A DNA stretch of 64,000 bases from Massilia frigida (GCF_011682175.1 NZ_WHJG01000038.1:1-64000), one strand, 5' to 3'; positions 10,101 through 19,045 are shown, counted from the first letter of the stretch. Notes: a model not told the origin generated them from the sequence alone. Program-made: numbers and translations.

Positions 10101-11023
10101 TTGGCGCCGTCGGCGTCGAATTGCAGCACGCTGTCGGCGCCGTCCTGCACCAGCTTCAGATAACCGCGTTCGTTTGAAAACGGGTCGCCCAGGGACAGGT
10201 CGATGCCGGCCAGCAGACGGCTGGCATCGATCCGGTCGCCTTGCGGGCCGCCGGCGAAATCGGTGACAACGTAGCCGGCGGGGCCGCTCTCGCGTTCCAG
10301 CAGGTAGACGTCGCGCCCGCCGCCGCCGGTCACGCGCGCCGAGCCCTGGTTCAGGAACGCCACGCTGAACAGGTCGTTGCCGGCGCCGCCGTCGGCCAGG
10401 GTGGTGGCGGCCGCTTCGGCGGCCCGGGTGCGGATCGTGATGCGGTCGGCGCCAGCGCCGCCGAGATAGGTGTCCTGGCCGTCACCGAACAGGAAGTCGT
10501 TATCGATGCCGCCGTCGAGCAGGCTGGCGCCGCCCCGTTCGGAGTACAGCAAGTCGACCCCGGCGCCGCCCAGCAGCATGTCCTTGCCCTCGAAATCGTT
10601 GAGCGTGTCGTGGCCCGCGCCGCCCTGCAGGGTGTCGTTGCCCAGTTCGCCCTTGAGCTCGTCGTTGCCGCCACCGCCATCCTGGAAGTCATTACCGAAG
10701 TTGCCGTTCAGGGCGTCGTTGCCCCGGCCGCCGAGGAGGGTATCGTTGCCGTCGAAGCCGAACAGGACGTCGGACCCGGCGGGCGTGTCGTCGTCCGGGT
10801 CGTTGCTGATAATGTAGTCGTCGCCGCCGTAGCCCCACAGCTTGTCCGAGCCGCCATTGCCCGAAATCGTGTCGTTGAACTCCAAGCCATACAGCGCGTC
10901 GGTGCCGCGCCAACCCTGCAGATTGAGGCCGGCGCCGGCCACGGAGTTGCCGGGACTGGCCTGGAGGGCATCGTTGCTGATCAGGTCGGCATGGTGCTCA
11001 GTACGGGCGTTGGAAGTGATCAT
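7166..11023 (-). CDS. Giant RTX protein, four-module (tandem duplicate B)
   Basis: A 1285-residue RTX protein with the same four-array, four-module plan as its neighbour at 3131-6985. Modules are centred near residues 279, 534, 841 and 1218, and it ends [15 protein letters not shown]. Residues 1 to about 340 and the last 200 residues are nearly the same as the duplicate by eye. The stretch around modules two and three differs more (for example NYTGNPFG versus SYTGNPFG, and different array lengths of charged residues). The start at 11023 follows CCGGAG with a 5-base spacer. No Sec signal and no enzyme domain. Predicted type I secretion substrate that folds with calcium; cell-surface or matrix roles are inference. 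Confidence 0.85.
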   Translation of the reverse strand: MITSNARTEHHADLISNDALQASPGNSVAGAGLNLQGWRGTDALYGLEFNDTISGNGGSDKLWGYGGDDYIISNDPDDDTPAGSDVLFGFDGNDTLLGGRGNDALNGNFGNDFQDGGGGNDELKGELGNDTLQGGAGHDTLNDFEGKDMLLGGAGVDLLYSERGGASLLDGGIDNDFLFGDGQDTYLGGAGADRITIRTRAAEAAATTLADGGAGNDLFSVAFLNQGSARVTGGGGRDVYLLERESGPAGYVVTDFAGGPQGDRIDASRLLAGIDLSLGDPFSNERGYLKLVQDGADSVLQFDADGAKGSAAAFKTVLRLEGVSAASVAANIATSQVSPDGIDNGETIVGGERNDDISGSYLNDRYEGNGGNDTIQSGAGNDTLLGGAGADVLLGGNGDDLIEGGDGNDYLGGGVGSNIVSGGAGNDQLTVEYAGDNLLDGGDGNDTLNAGGYQATHFGTTQLSGGAGDDQIDISSGSPAVTLIASGGSGRDTFRLLTYGFAESTPHITLTDFSVGAEADLLNLNLSFTWSYTGNPFGADGYLRLEQRGADTVLRADNDGAAGTDYTLIDIMTLRNVSATSLTKANFVQGYDPAAAFFGRVLTGTAGADSISGDARAEHFIGLGGSDTLLGGAGDDLVEGGDDGDLLQGGSGNDSIFGGNGDDTLAGEEGSDSVVGGHGNDVVTGGAGDDIVSGDDGDDILTDVEGSNVLTGGYGRDTIVSTGSGSDKVDGGEYEDTVTGGVGDTLDGGGGDDRLFADFTGGAKGSVRMLGGWGDDVLTFGPSLAFQDVLVSGGESLDTYRFAPGAHAGQVYITDFHLGYRNDVLDLDALIPQVVANYVGNPFGALGYLRVQQHGNSTLLQFDEDGAAGSAASFRTILTLDAVTPAQLTANHIAGGMNPNGSVDGMHLSGWHYDEILNGGRSNDVLDGQQGNDVLYGFQGNDVLRGGYHNDALHGGEGDDLLDGEDDNDMLLGDTGADTLNGGQGDDKLDGGAGNDVLDGASGLDLLQGGQGDDVLDGGIGNDTLDGGDGIDILKAGDGDDSLDGGAGNDELSGGEGKDVLRGGAGDDILNGGNGDDALFAGQGDDLLDGSAGNDTLDGGSGSVQLNGGNGNDVLKVSGSGNSGLFGGRGADLIEIAATQQALAGRVVVAGGEDADTIVFTRGALDNTALTASGGAGIDTYVLRGEGRLGSLAVKDFAAGAGGDRIDLRGLAAPDGVLKFVQSGSATLVSFDADGAAGPLAAVTLMTLQNVLASSLTSDNVVDVAGAPVQLVGVADASAAAFIIG

Positions 11024-11120
11024 GGGGCTCCGGGGAATGATGGTGATTGATGGCGTTCAACGTCCATCATGCCCCCGCCCGATTGGAATGTACAGGAGTT
11101 AAAATTAAGGAATATGTAAC
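11024..11120 (-). promoter_or_regulatory. Conserved upstream block of RTX duplicate B
   Basis: Homologous to 6986-7080 upstream of the other duplicate. The ordered shared strings are TACATTCC, ATCGGGC, GGCATGAT and TTGAACGCCATCA. It is AT-rich at its distal end. Likely promoter region; the hexamers are not firmly assigned. Confidence 0.5.
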
Positions 11121-11164
11121 ATTTTATGACAAAGGCGGCAGTGGTCCGCTGAAGCGCTCAGGTA

Positions 11165-11440
11165 CCCGGCGCTTGCCAGGCCGACCAGTTGCACCCAGCG
11201 CCATCGCCGCGGCGGCCAGGGCCGGCGTCGCAGTCAAGGTCAGCGTTACCGGCCGTGGATGCGGTAGCCGAGCGCGCTGCCGGTCAGGCTGTCCGCGTCC
11301 CCAGTGCCGGTGCCGGTGCCGGTGCCGGTGCCGGCCAGGGTCAGGCCGGAAGGCGGGGTGGCGGGATCGAACGCGCCAGCCGGGGACCGACGCCCCTGGC
11401 GCAAGGCTGGCGACGACGGGCCAAGCGATGCGGCACGCGG
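11165..11440 (-). pseudogene. Collapsed fifth RTX gene (N- and C-terminal remnants)
   Basis: Read leftward, one frame encodes DPATPPSGLTLAGT, then a Gly-Thr run, then DADSLTGSALGYRIHG and a stop at 11246-11248. This mirrors the N-terminus of the neighbouring RTX gene (DPAIPHAGLALTGT...DDTLSG...DDRIDG). About 50 bases further, after a one-base frame change, VQLVGLASAG mirrors the RTX C-terminal [10 protein letters not shown]. The thousands of bases of repeat array expected between them are missing. An internal deletion, probably by recombination between array repeats, plus a frameshift explains this. No start codon or ribosome site is evident. Confidence 0.7.
11304..11333. repeat. GTGCCG hexanucleotide repeat, five copies
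   Basis: Five perfect tandem copies of GTGCCG inside the RTX remnant; on the minus strand they encode a Gly-Thr run. The run interrupts the GLTLAGT...D motif, so it is probably a slippage expansion in a decaying gene. Confidence 0.85.
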
Positions 11441-11444
11441 GTGC

Positions 11445-13430
11445 TTAGGCGACGTGCACGTAGTCGGGCGCCACGCCCACCAGTTCCACCGGCGCCATGG
11501 CAGCGCGGGCCGGTGCCTCGGCGTAGATCAGATTGTCTGCCATCAGCTTGGCGGCCACCACGTTCTGCAGGGTCATCAGGGTGTAGGCGGTGTCTGGACC
11601 GGCAGTGCCATCGGCGTCAAACTGCAGCACGGTGGAGGTGCCGCTTTGAACGTAGCGCAGCACGCCCGTGGCGAGCGGGTTGCCAGGACCGCCTGAGTTG
11701 GGCATCAGGCTGACATCGATGCGGTCGCCACCGGCGCCTGCGCTGAAGTCCTTGACCGTGATGTTGTTGCCCAGGCCAAGACCGCTCACTTGGTAGGTAT
11801 CGACACCATCGCCGCCGCTGGCGCTCACGATGGCGCCTCGGCCAGGCTCCCTGAGATTGAAGATGTCATCGCCCGCCCCGCCCGACGCCACCACACGGCC
11901 GTATGCAAGCTGCATGTCGAGCACGTCATTTCCGCTACCGCCGAACAGGCCGCTCTCGCCAACAACAGCAATTTTCAGGTAGTCATTGCCGCTGCCACCA
12001 TTGAGGAGGCCGTTACTGAGCCCGCCATCAAGCGTGTCGTCGCCGGCACCGCCATCGAGCACGCAGTCGCCCATGTACATAAGCAGATTATCGTTGCCAT
12101 TGCCGCCCATGAGCGTGTCGGCCCCAACATAGCTGCGGATGACGTCGTTACCATAACCGCCGCTCAGCTGGTCATCGCCGGCAAAGTCCTCGATGGTGTC
12201 GTTCCCGCTGCCGCCATTGATGAGGTCGTTGCCCTCCGCACCAAACAGCTTGTCGTCGCCGCCCCCGCCCTCGATGCGATCGTCGCCCGCTCCACCGGCC
12301 AGATAGTCCCGGCCCTCGCCGCCGTACAGTTGGTCGTGGCCACCGCCCCCCTCGATGACATCGTCGCCCAACTCGCCATGGAGCATGTCATTGCCCTCGC
12401 CGCCCTCGATAGAATCGTTGCCCAACTCGCCATGGAACACGTCGTTGCCCTCCCTGCCGGCAATGAAGTCGTTACCGCTGCCCCCCATGAGCGTGTCTCC
12501 ATGCCGGCCGCCGTGGAGGTAATCATCGCCTGCGGTACCCAGGACAAAACGGCCGCCCCCGGTCCCGTCGGGATTGATTCCAGCCACAAAATTGGCAGCA
12601 TCGAGACTGGTGGCGACAATGCCGCGCAGGGTTGCCAAGGTATGGAAGGCGAAGGCCGTGCCTTTGGCGCCATCGTCATCCATCTGCAGCAACGTATCGT
12701 TTCCGCTCTGGACCAGCCGCAGGTAGCCGCTGGCGCCAAACGGGTTGGTCGATGCGGATGCCGTGATGGAGCTGAACTCAAGTTGATCGCCACCGATGCC
12801 GGTCTGAAAATCGTTGATGACGACGCTTTCGGCGTGTTGGCTAGACGAAAAGTAAAAAATGTCGCTGCCGCTGCCGCCCGACACGTCCACACCTTTAGTC
12901 GCCGTGCCCGGATTGACAACGATCTTATCGTCACCGCCACCGCCGGAGACACTGACCAAGCCACCTGTCGCGGAACTCCAGGAGCCGATCGTGAGTTCGT
13001 CGTTACCGGCACCGCCATCGAGCGTATCGTTGCCCAAGCTGTCGGAAAGCGTGTCGTTGCCATCGCCACCGTCGAGCAGATCGTCACCTTCGCCGCCCAT
13101 GAGTACATCGTTGCCTGCGCTACCCGACAAGGTATCGTTGCCGTCGCCGCCGTACAGGGAGTCGTTGCCGCCGCCGCCGTCCAGGTCATCATTTCCCTTC
13201 CCGCCGTACAGCCGGTCCGCGCCGCCCAATCCGTCGATGCGGTCGTCCAGCACATCGCCGCTCAGCGTATCGTCGCCCTCGGTGCCGGTCAGCGCCAGTC
13301 CGGCATGCGGGATGGCGGGGTCGATGGTGCCGGCCAGGGCGGCGTTGACGCCCGCGTCCTGACGGACGGCGGTGACGGATCGCTGGGCCGGCGCGAACGT
13401 GGGACGGGCCAGCGGCGTGGAATGGGACAT
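11445..13430 (-). CDS. RTX (hemolysin-type calcium-binding repeat) protein, two-module
   Basis: A 661-residue RTX protein. The N-terminal 35 residues are followed by GLALTGTEGDDTLSG. Array one runs to about residue 190. A module with DF..GIGGDQL...NPFGASGYLRLVQSG..TLLQMDDDG is centred near residue 228. A long array two follows, and a C-terminal module ([23 protein letters not shown]) near residue 585 ends DYVHVA. The plan matches the 662-residue RTX gene at 985-2973 rather than the four-module pair. The start at 13430 was preferred over an ATG two codons earlier because AAGGA is five bases before it. No enzymatic domain. It is the first gene of the leftward RTX series and has its own upstream palindrome. 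Confidence 0.85.
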   Translation of the reverse strand: MSHSTPLARPTFAPAQRSVTAVRQDAGVNAALAGTIDPAIPHAGLALTGTEGDDTLSGDVLDDRIDGLGGADRLYGGKGNDDLDGGGGNDSLYGGDGNDTLSGSAGNDVLMGGEGDDLLDGGDGNDTLSDSLGNDTLDGGAGNDELTIGSWSSATGGLVSVSGGGGDDKIVVNPGTATKGVDVSGGSGSDIFYFSSSQHAESVVINDFQTGIGGDQLEFSSITASASTNPFGASGYLRLVQSGNDTLLQMDDDGAKGTAFAFHTLATLRGIVATSLDAANFVAGINPDGTGGGRFVLGTAGDDYLHGGRHGDTLMGGSGNDFIAGREGNDVFHGELGNDSIEGGEGNDMLHGELGDDVIEGGGGHDQLYGGEGRDYLAGGAGDDRIEGGGGDDKLFGAEGNDLINGGSGNDTIEDFAGDDQLSGGYGNDVIRSYVGADTLMGGNGNDNLLMYMGDCVLDGGAGDDTLDGGLSNGLLNGGSGNDYLKIAVVGESGLFGGSGNDVLDMQLAYGRVVASGGAGDDIFNLREPGRGAIVSASGGDGVDTYQVSGLGLGNNITVKDFSAGAGGDRIDVSLMPNSGGPGNPLATGVLRYVQSGTSTVLQFDADGTAGPDTAYTLMTLQNVVAAKLMADNLIYAEAPARAAMAPVELVGVAPDYVHVA

Positions 13431-13470
13431 GGTCATCCTTGGGTGATAGTAAGAGGAATCGCCAGCGAGA

Positions 13471-13490
13471 TGTTATTGGCAACAATAACA
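13471..13490. promoter_or_regulatory. Perfect 20-bp interrupted palindrome upstream of the RTX gene
   Basis: Arms TGTTATTG and CAATAACA around GCAA, 40 bases before the RTX start codon at 13430. The position and symmetry fit an operator for a dimeric regulator or a leader hairpin. No regulator could be named from sequence. Confidence 0.45.
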
Positions 13491-13556
13491 ACTTGATATC
13501 ATGCCTGCGCGGGATAACCATGTCTAGCGAGAAATTTACATAGACCTCAGAAAAAA

Positions 13557-15578
13557 TCAGCTGGGATCGACCCAGCCGGCACGCAGCTGGCGTTCGAATT
13601 CGCCCGCCGGCAGCGGACGCGAGAACAGGTAGCCCTGCACTTCGTCGCAGCCGGCGTCGCGCAAAAATTCCAGCTGCTGCAAGGTTTCCACCCCTTCGGC
13701 TATCACCTTGTGGCGCAGCTGGCGCCCGATGCTGATGATGGTGCTGGCAATGGCGCAGTCGTTGCCGTCGAACGGCAGGCCGGTGGTGAACGAGCGGTCG
13801 ATCTTCAGGGTGTCGATCGGGAAGCGTTTCAGGTACGACAGGCTGGAATAGCCGGTGCCGAAGTCGTCCAGCGACAGGCTCACGCCGAGCGCCGTAATGC
13901 GGTCCATGATGACGATCACGCGCTCGATGTCGTGCATCAAGGTGCTTTCGGTAATTTCCAGTTCCAGCCAGGACGGGTCGAGCTGGTAGCGCGCCAGGAT
14001 CTCGCTCACGCGCCCAGGCAAGGCGGCCGAAAATTCGCGCGCCGACACGTTCACGGCCAGGCGGAACGGCGGCAGGCCGGCCGCCTGCCACAGCGCCGCC
14101 TGGGCGCAGGCCGCTTCCAGCACCCACTCGCCCAAATGGACGATGAGGCCGGTCGCTTCGGCCAGCGGAATGAACTCGGCCGGCGGCACCAGGCCGCGGC
14201 GCGGATCGAGCCAGCGCACCAGCGCTTCGGCGCCGACCATCGCGCGCGTGCTGATCTCGAACTTGGGCTGGTAGTGCAGCAGCAGTTCGCCATTGGCCAG
14301 CGCCTGGCGCAGCCCGGATTCGAGACGCATGCGCTCCTGCATGCCCTGGTTCATGTCGTGGCTGTAGAAGGTCACGCTGTCGCCATCGCCGCCCTGCTTG
14401 GCGCGCGCCGTGGCGATGTCGGCCACGCGCAGCAAGGCTTCGGCATCCGTGCCGTCCTGCGGATAGACGCTGATGCCGACGCTGGCGCCCACGCGCAGGT
14501 CGTTGCCGTCGATGATGAACGGCTCGACCAGCGCCGCCTGCAATTTGTGCGCCACCGTGGTCGCCTCGAAATGCTCGCGGATGTCGAACAGGCCCACCGC
14601 GAATTCGTCGCCCGACAGGCGCGCCACCACGTCCTGCTCGCGCAGCACCTGGCGGAAGCGCTGCGCCACCTGTTTCAGCAGCTCGTCGCCGGTGGCGCGC
14701 CCAAGGGTGTCGTTGAACATCTTGAAGCGGTTCAGGTCGACGAACAGGATGCACGCCGTGGCGCCCTTGCGCTGGGCCGCCATCAGGGCCTGGTCGACCA
14801 GCTTGGCCATCAGGCTGCGGTTCGGCAGCCCGGTCAGCGCGTCATAGTAGGCCAGGTGGTGCAGGCGTTCTTCGGCGTACTTGCGTTCGGTGATGTCGGT
14901 CAGGTAGGCGATCAGGCCGACCGGGCGCTGCTCGCGGTCGCGCAGGGGCGAGAGCGACAGGCTGGCCCAGAACACCTCGCCCGACTTCTTGCGGCGCCGC
15001 ACTTCCATCATGCGTCCGCCCTGCTCCACGAAGGCATCGTGAAAGCCCGTGTCTTCCTCAGCGTACAGGAACAGGATGTTGCGCCCCACCGCCTCCTGTG
15101 CTGTGTAGCCGAACAGGCGCTCGGCGCCCTTGTTCCAGCTGGTGATGTAGCCGGTCTGGTCCATCGTCAGCACCGACTCGTGGATCTGGTCGAGGATTTG
15201 CGCCTGGTGCGACAACTCCGCTTCGAGGTCGAGGTAAGCCTGGGTCGAGCGCAGCGCGAAGCCGTTGACCTGCAACAGGCTGGCGGCCAGCCCGGCCAGG
15301 CCGGCCAGCAGGCGCCGGTCGGCCTCGTCGTAGGCGGCGCGCCCGCTCACCACCAGGCGGCCGAACTGGTGGCCACCGCTGGCAACCTCGCAGGCAAGCT
15401 GGGGATCGGCGCCGTCGGCCGCCTGCCCGGGTGCGACAAAGCTGCCGTGCGGGCTGGACAGCAAGTCGCGCGCGATGCGCCCGAGCTCGGCGGCAAGCGG
15501 CTCGCCGCGCAGCTTGAGTACGGCGGCGCACAGCGCGGCACTACTGGTCAGGAAGTCGGTCGCGGCGCTGACATGCAT
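13557..15578 (-). CDS. PAS-GGDEF-EAL cyclic-di-GMP protein
   Basis: A 673-residue cytoplasmic protein (no membrane segment). The N-terminal 125 residues look GAF-like. A PAS/PAC domain (about 128-250, with [16 protein letters not shown]) precedes a GGDEF domain (about 255-410) whose signature is SGDEF. The EAL domain (about 420-665) has intact [30 protein letters not shown] and AEGVET motifs. The EAL set predicts c-di-GMP phosphodiesterase activity. The Gly-to-Ser change in GGDEF leaves cyclase activity uncertain; it may act as a GTP-binding regulatory domain. The start is two bases beyond the stop of the upstream EAL/HDOD gene, so the pair is probably one operon. It is adjacent to the RTX cluster, but a functional link is speculative. 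Confidence 0.88.
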   Translation of the reverse strand: MHVSAATDFLTSSAALCAAVLKLRGEPLAAELGRIARDLLSSPHGSFVAPGQAADGADPQLACEVASGGHQFGRLVVSGRAAYDEADRRLLAGLAGLAASLLQVNGFALRSTQAYLDLEAELSHQAQILDQIHESVLTMDQTGYITSWNKGAERLFGYTAQEAVGRNILFLYAEEDTGFHDAFVEQGGRMMEVRRRKKSGEVFWASLSLSPLRDREQRPVGLIAYLTDITERKYAEERLHHLAYYDALTGLPNRSLMAKLVDQALMAAQRKGATACILFVDLNRFKMFNDTLGRATGDELLKQVAQRFRQVLREQDVVARLSGDEFAVGLFDIREHFEATTVAHKLQAALVEPFIIDGNDLRVGASVGISVYPQDGTDAEALLRVADIATARAKQGGDGDSVTFYSHDMNQGMQERMRLESGLRQALANGELLLHYQPKFEISTRAMVGAEALVRWLDPRRGLVPPAEFIPLAEATGLIVHLGEWVLEAACAQAALWQAAGLPPFRLAVNVSAREFSAALPGRVSEILARYQLDPSWLELEITESTLMHDIERVIVIMDRITALGVSLSLDDFGTGYSSLSYLKRFPIDTLKIDRSFTTGLPFDGNDCAIASTIISIGRQLRHKVIAEGVETLQQLEFLRDAGCDEVQGYLFSRPLPAGEFERQLRAGWVDPS

Positions 15579-15579
15579 C

Positions 15580-16776
15580 CTACAAATTCCTGCTGACCTG
15601 GATCGCCCAGTGAAACGCGTGCAGCTGGCTTTGCCACCATTGTTTGTTGTCGATCTCGAGCGCGGCCAGTTGCGCGGGCGCCGGCACGCGCTGTTCCACC
15701 ATGCCCAGTTGTGCGCCGAGGCGTCCTTCGCGCAGCAGCAGCGCTTCGGCCGCGGCCGGCGCCAGGCCGAGCGCGCCGACGATATCTTCCATCGGCATGC
15801 CGAACAGCACGTCGAGCAGCGAAAACACGCCAGTCATGAAGGCAATATCCTGGTCGTCGCGCTCGCCGCCCTGCAGCTTGCACAGGGATTCGAGCTGGGC
15901 CGCGCGCAAGGCGGCCAGCGGCAGCAGCGGATTGGCCATGCCGTCGGGCTGCTGGCGCGCGTACAGCAGCAGTTGCAGCCAGCGCTGCAACTGGCGCCGG
16001 CCCAGCAGGTTGATGGCCTGGCCGAAGCTGGTGATCTGGGTACTGAGCGCAAACGCGGCCGAATTGACCAGCTTGAGCAAATGATAGGATAGTGCCGGAT
16101 CTTGCTTGAGCAATTGTTCGAGTTCGCGCGATTCGGCGTCGCGCGCCAGCAGGCCGAGCAAGGCCAGCAAGCGCTTGCGCGAGGTACCGTCATGCGGCTT
16201 GACGTTGGGCGCAGGATGCAGGGGCCAGTCGCCGCTGAGCCATTCAAAACCGGCCTCGGCGCAGTCGGCAAAGTGCGCCGCGCTGTGCACGCCATACCCC
16301 AGGTGCGGGCCGAACAGGGACAAGACCTGGTATTTGCCGCCGCGTACCACCGGCAAGCCCGCGGTGCAATCGAGCGCGACCGCGCGCAAGGTGGCCGGCA
16401 GCTTGACGCCCTCGGCCGGGTGGCCGTCGACCAGCACGCGGTAGCCTTCCTCGTGCAGCGCCAGCAGTTGCTTGACCAGCGCTTCGTCGCCGAACACGCT
16501 GGCATCGATGGCCAAGATCACGCGCTGCGGCGGCATCAGCGCCAGCAGGGCCGGCGTCAGCACGGCGGGCGATGCGAGGTGCAGGATGCAGTCGAGCGGA
16601 GCGATGGCGGTGAGCAGGTCGGGCGCGCCGAACACCGCGTGCAGGGCGGCGGCCTGGTCCAGGCCGGGGCCGTAGCCGACCCGCACGGTCAGCGCCAGCC
16701 ACTCGTTTTGCGCGTTGGCCGCCGCTTGCATTTCTACCAACGGGAACGGTGTTGTGTCGAAGGCAGCCATCGGCAT
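15580..16776 (-). CDS. Degenerate EAL / HDOD signalling protein
   Basis: About 398 residues. The N-terminal half follows the EAL-like pattern of YuxH/CdgJ proteins (strands such as [21 protein letters not shown] and [14 protein letters not shown]) without the catalytic EAL/DDFGTG residues. The C-terminal half is an HDOD domain (about 200-395; [45 protein letters not shown]). HDOD proteins lack the HD metal site and usually act as adaptors in signal relay, so no enzymatic activity is expected. The ATG at 16776 is favoured over a TTG 51 bases earlier, though no good ribosome site is visible at either. It is followed at once by the PAS-GGDEF-EAL gene. Confidence 0.8.
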   Translation of the reverse strand: MPMAAFDTTPFPLVEMQAAANAQNEWLALTVRVGYGPGLDQAAALHAVFGAPDLLTAIAPLDCILHLASPAVLTPALLALMPPQRVILAIDASVFGDEALVKQLLALHEEGYRVLVDGHPAEGVKLPATLRAVALDCTAGLPVVRGGKYQVLSLFGPHLGYGVHSAAHFADCAEAGFEWLSGDWPLHPAPNVKPHDGTSRKRLLALLGLLARDAESRELEQLLKQDPALSYHLLKLVNSAAFALSTQITSFGQAINLLGRRQLQRWLQLLLYARQQPDGMANPLLPLAALRAAQLESLCKLQGGERDDQDIAFMTGVFSLLDVLFGMPMEDIVGALGLAPAAAEALLLREGRLGAQLGMVEQRVPAPAQLAALEIDNKQWWQSQLHAFHWAIQVSRNL

Positions 16777-16841
16777 CTTTGATTGAGGGGGTTCGGTAAT
16801 CTTAGTGGAGATAATGATCGGAAGCAACCACTTCGTGCCTC

Positions 16842-16890
16842 ACGTTCGTGCCCCACGTTCGTGCCCCACGTTCGTGCCCCACGTTCGTGG
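16842..16890. repeat. 13-bp tandem repeat with internal dyad
   Basis: Three exact copies of ACGTTCGTGCCCC plus a fourth partial copy; a degenerate copy precedes them. Each junction contains the dyad CACG-TT-CGTG. It lies between the HDOD gene and the NarL-type regulator gene, in a 165-base gap, upstream of the HDOD start. It could be an array of binding sites or a slippage product. Confidence 0.85.
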
Positions 16891-16941
16891 CGCCCGCGTT
16901 AGCAGTCCGGCATCATTACTTCCCATCGTTGCAAAAGGATA

Positions 16942-17571
16942 CTAGTTTCCTTCAAAACGTGCGTGGCGCACGGCATATCTGATCAGTTCGGCCTGCCCTT
17001 CGATGCCCAGCTTGCGCTTGATGTTGAGGCGGTGCGTCTCCACCGTGCGTACCGACAGGTCGAGCGCGCGCGCGATCTGCTTGTTGGACTGGCCACCCGC
17101 CAGCTGCTGCAGCACTTCCTGTTCGCGCGCGGACAACTGGTTGTCTTGCACATTGGGGCGGGCCAGCTGGCGCGCCAGCGCGGCGCTGTAGTAAATACCG
17201 CCGGCCATCACGGTGTCGATGGCCAGCACGATATCCTTGCCGGGCGCATCCTTGAGCACATAGCCGCGCGCGCCGGCCTGCATGGCCTGGCTGACGTATT
17301 CGATCTTGTCGTGCATCGACAGGATCAGCACGGCGATGGCCGGGTAGCGCAGGCGGAACTGGGCGCTGGCGTCGATGCCGCTCAGGCCGCGCATATTGAT
17401 GTCCATCAGCACCAGGTCGATGGCGTGTTCGCCAGCCTGGCGCAAGGCTTCCTCGCCGCCATCGGCTTCGGCCACCACGCGCAAATGCGGCACCGCTTCC
17501 AGGCGCGCGCGCAAGCCGTCGCGCACCAGCGGATGGTCGTCGACCAGCAGGATGTGAATGATATCGGTCAT
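16942..17571 (-). CDS. NarL/FixJ-type two-component response regulator
   Basis: 209 residues. The receiver domain (1-120) has acidic DD at 11-12, phosphoacceptor D in LVLMDINMRG, and the conserved Lys in YVLKDA. A LuxR-type helix-turn-helix (about 145-205) contains LSAREQEVLQQLAGGQSNKQIARALDLSVRTVETH. Its start overlaps the kinase stop by four bases (ATGA), so the two are translationally coupled. The context, divergent from cstA-ybdD, suggests it activates that transporter; the AATACGTATT palindrome and direct repeats in the divergent gap are candidate sites. Target assignment is inference. Confidence 0.92.
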   Translation of the reverse strand: MTDIIHILLVDDHPLVRDGLRARLEAVPHLRVVAEADGGEEALRQAGEHAIDLVLMDINMRGLSGIDASAQFRLRYPAIAVLILSMHDKIEYVSQAMQAGARGYVLKDAPGKDIVLAIDTVMAGGIYYSAALARQLARPNVQDNQLSAREQEVLQQLAGGQSNKQIARALDLSVRTVETHRLNIKRKLGIEGQAELIRYAVRHARFEGN

Positions 17572-18941
17572 GAGCGCCTGGCGTTGGGTGGAAGCGGAAC
17601 CGACGCTTGCACCGACGTGCCCGCCGCCGCCGAGGTGATGGCGAGCTTGCCGCCGATGGCGTCCATGCGCTCCATCATGTTGCGCAGGCCGATGCCGCGC
17701 TTGGGATGCAGCGCCACGCTGGCCGCGTCGAACCCCGCGCCGTCGTCGGCAATGGTGAGCGTGACGCAGCCAGCCTCACGCGCCAGGGTGATCTCGACCT
17801 GGCGCGCGCCGGCATGCCGTTCGATATTGGTCAGCGCTTCCTGGGCGATGCGGAACAGCACCGTGTTGGCCACGTCGGCCAGCCCATCGCTGGCGCCGCG
17901 CGCCAGGAAACGCACCGGCAGCGCGCTGTTCTGGGTCGCTTCATGCGCCAGGTGGTCGAGCGCGGCGGCCAGGCCCAGGTCGTCGAGTATGGCCGGGCGC
18001 AGATTGTGCGAAATGCGCCGCACTTCACCCAGCACATCGTTAAGCTGGCCGGCGGTATGCTCGAAACTGGCGCGCGCGGCCTGCTGCTGGGCCGCATCGC
18101 CGCCGAGACGGATCACGCCCGCTTCGATCTGCAGCTTGATCGAGACCAGCCACTGGCTGATGCCATCGTGCAAGTCGCGCGACAGGCGCGCCCGCTCCTG
18201 TTCCTGCGACTCGACCACGCGCTGGGCCAGCACCTTGAGCTTGGCGTCGGCCACGCGCAGCTCGCTGATATTCAAGGCCAGTCCGGAACTGGCCACCACC
18301 AGCGCGCTGACAATGGCCAGCACCGCGATCCACAGCAAGGTGCCCTGGATATTGCGCGACTGCTGGGCGTCGATCTTGGCCAGCGCGGCATCCACATCGT
18401 CCAGATAAATGCCGGTGCCCAGCATCCAGCCCCAGTTTTCCATCGGAATCACATAGCCGAGTTTCGGCGCCGGCTTGTTGATCGAGGGCTTGGCCCAGAT
18501 GTAGCGCTGCAAGCCGCCGCCGGCCTTGGCGCGCGCGATCAGGCGCTGGATGGTCGGCTCGCCATTGACGTCGCGCATATCCCACAGGTTGCGTCCCACC
18601 AGTTCGGGCTGGCGCGGGTGCATCAGGCTGTTGCCCTGGTAATCGTAGACGAAGAAATAGCCATCGTCGCCATAGCTCAGGGTCGACAGGATGCGCTTGG
18701 CTTCGTCGAGGGTGGCCTGGTCGCGCTTGCCGGAATTGACCAGATGCGCCACCGAGCGCGTCGCCAGGTCCACATAGTGCTTGAGTTCGGCTTCCTTGCT
18801 GGCCAAGTAGGCTTGCTGGATGGTGGCGCGCTGCTGCTGGGCCAGCGTGATGGCCTGGTGGCGCACGAAGAGCGCGATGGTGCACAGCGCCAGGATCAGC
18901 GGCGTGATCGCGAGAAAGATGACCTTTTGCCTTAACTTCAT
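17568..18941 (-). CDS. Cache-domain sensor histidine kinase (NarX/HisKA_3 type)
   Basis: 457 residues. Transmembrane segment one spans about 7-27; a periplasmic single Cache domain (about 30-195; YGDDGYFFVYDYQGNSLMHP, GRNLWDMRD, WGWMLGTGIYLDDV) follows, then transmembrane segment two (about 200-225) and a HisKA_3 dimerisation helix with phospho-acceptor His in SRDLHDGISQWL. The HATPase (about 345-450) has N-box EALTNIERHA, DDGAGFD and GIGLRNM. Cache sensors of this class typically bind small carboxylates or amino acids in the periplasm; the ligand cannot be read here. Coupled to the response regulator. The start at 18941 was chosen because it directly precedes the first membrane helix; upstream in-frame codons add a basic, non-conserved tail. 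Confidence 0.88.
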   Translation of the reverse strand: MKLRQKVIFLAITPLILALCTIALFVRHQAITLAQQQRATIQQAYLASKEAELKHYVDLATRSVAHLVNSGKRDQATLDEAKRILSTLSYGDDGYFFVYDYQGNSLMHPRQPELVGRNLWDMRDVNGEPTIQRLIARAKAGGGLQRYIWAKPSINKPAPKLGYVIPMENWGWMLGTGIYLDDVDAALAKIDAQQSRNIQGTLLWIAVLAIVSALVVASSGLALNISELRVADAKLKVLAQRVVESQEQERARLSRDLHDGISQWLVSIKLQIEAGVIRLGGDAAQQQAARASFEHTAGQLNDVLGEVRRISHNLRPAILDDLGLAAALDHLAHEATQNSALPVRFLARGASDGLADVANTVLFRIAQEALTNIERHAGARQVEITLAREAGCVTLTIADDGAGFDAASVALHPKRGIGLRNMMERMDAIGGKLAITSAAAGTSVQASVPLPPNARRS

Positions 18942-19011
18942 GCAGCGCCCGGCCTGCCGATGACGGCTTTGTGAAATGAGCCACATTCTACGTCGCTTCC
19001 GACCCGTCTGC

Positions 19012-19045
19012 TTACGTAGTAATACGTATTGCTCTGCGTATTGCT
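19012..19045. promoter_or_regulatory. Candidate operator between the kinase gene and cstA
   Basis: The gap between the divergent kinase and cstA genes contains TACGTA, the perfect palindrome AATACGTATT (19021-19030) and two direct copies of CGTATTGCT (19025-19033 and 19037-19045) spaced by 12 bases. Repeated heptamer-like sites are common for NarL-family regulators, so this is a reasonable target for the adjacent response regulator. The assignment is by position only. Confidence 0.4.

Noticed and set aside
985-13430. Possible CRISPR-like or satellite DNA because of dense short repeats
   Set aside because: The repeats are protein-coding RTX nonapeptides with varying codons; there are no constant repeat-unique spacer units and no cas genes.
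13557-15578. LapD-type c-di-GMP receptor controlling the neighbouring RTX proteins
   Set aside because: The protein has no transmembrane or periplasmic domain and its EAL motifs are intact, unlike LapD. There is no LapG protease gene nearby.
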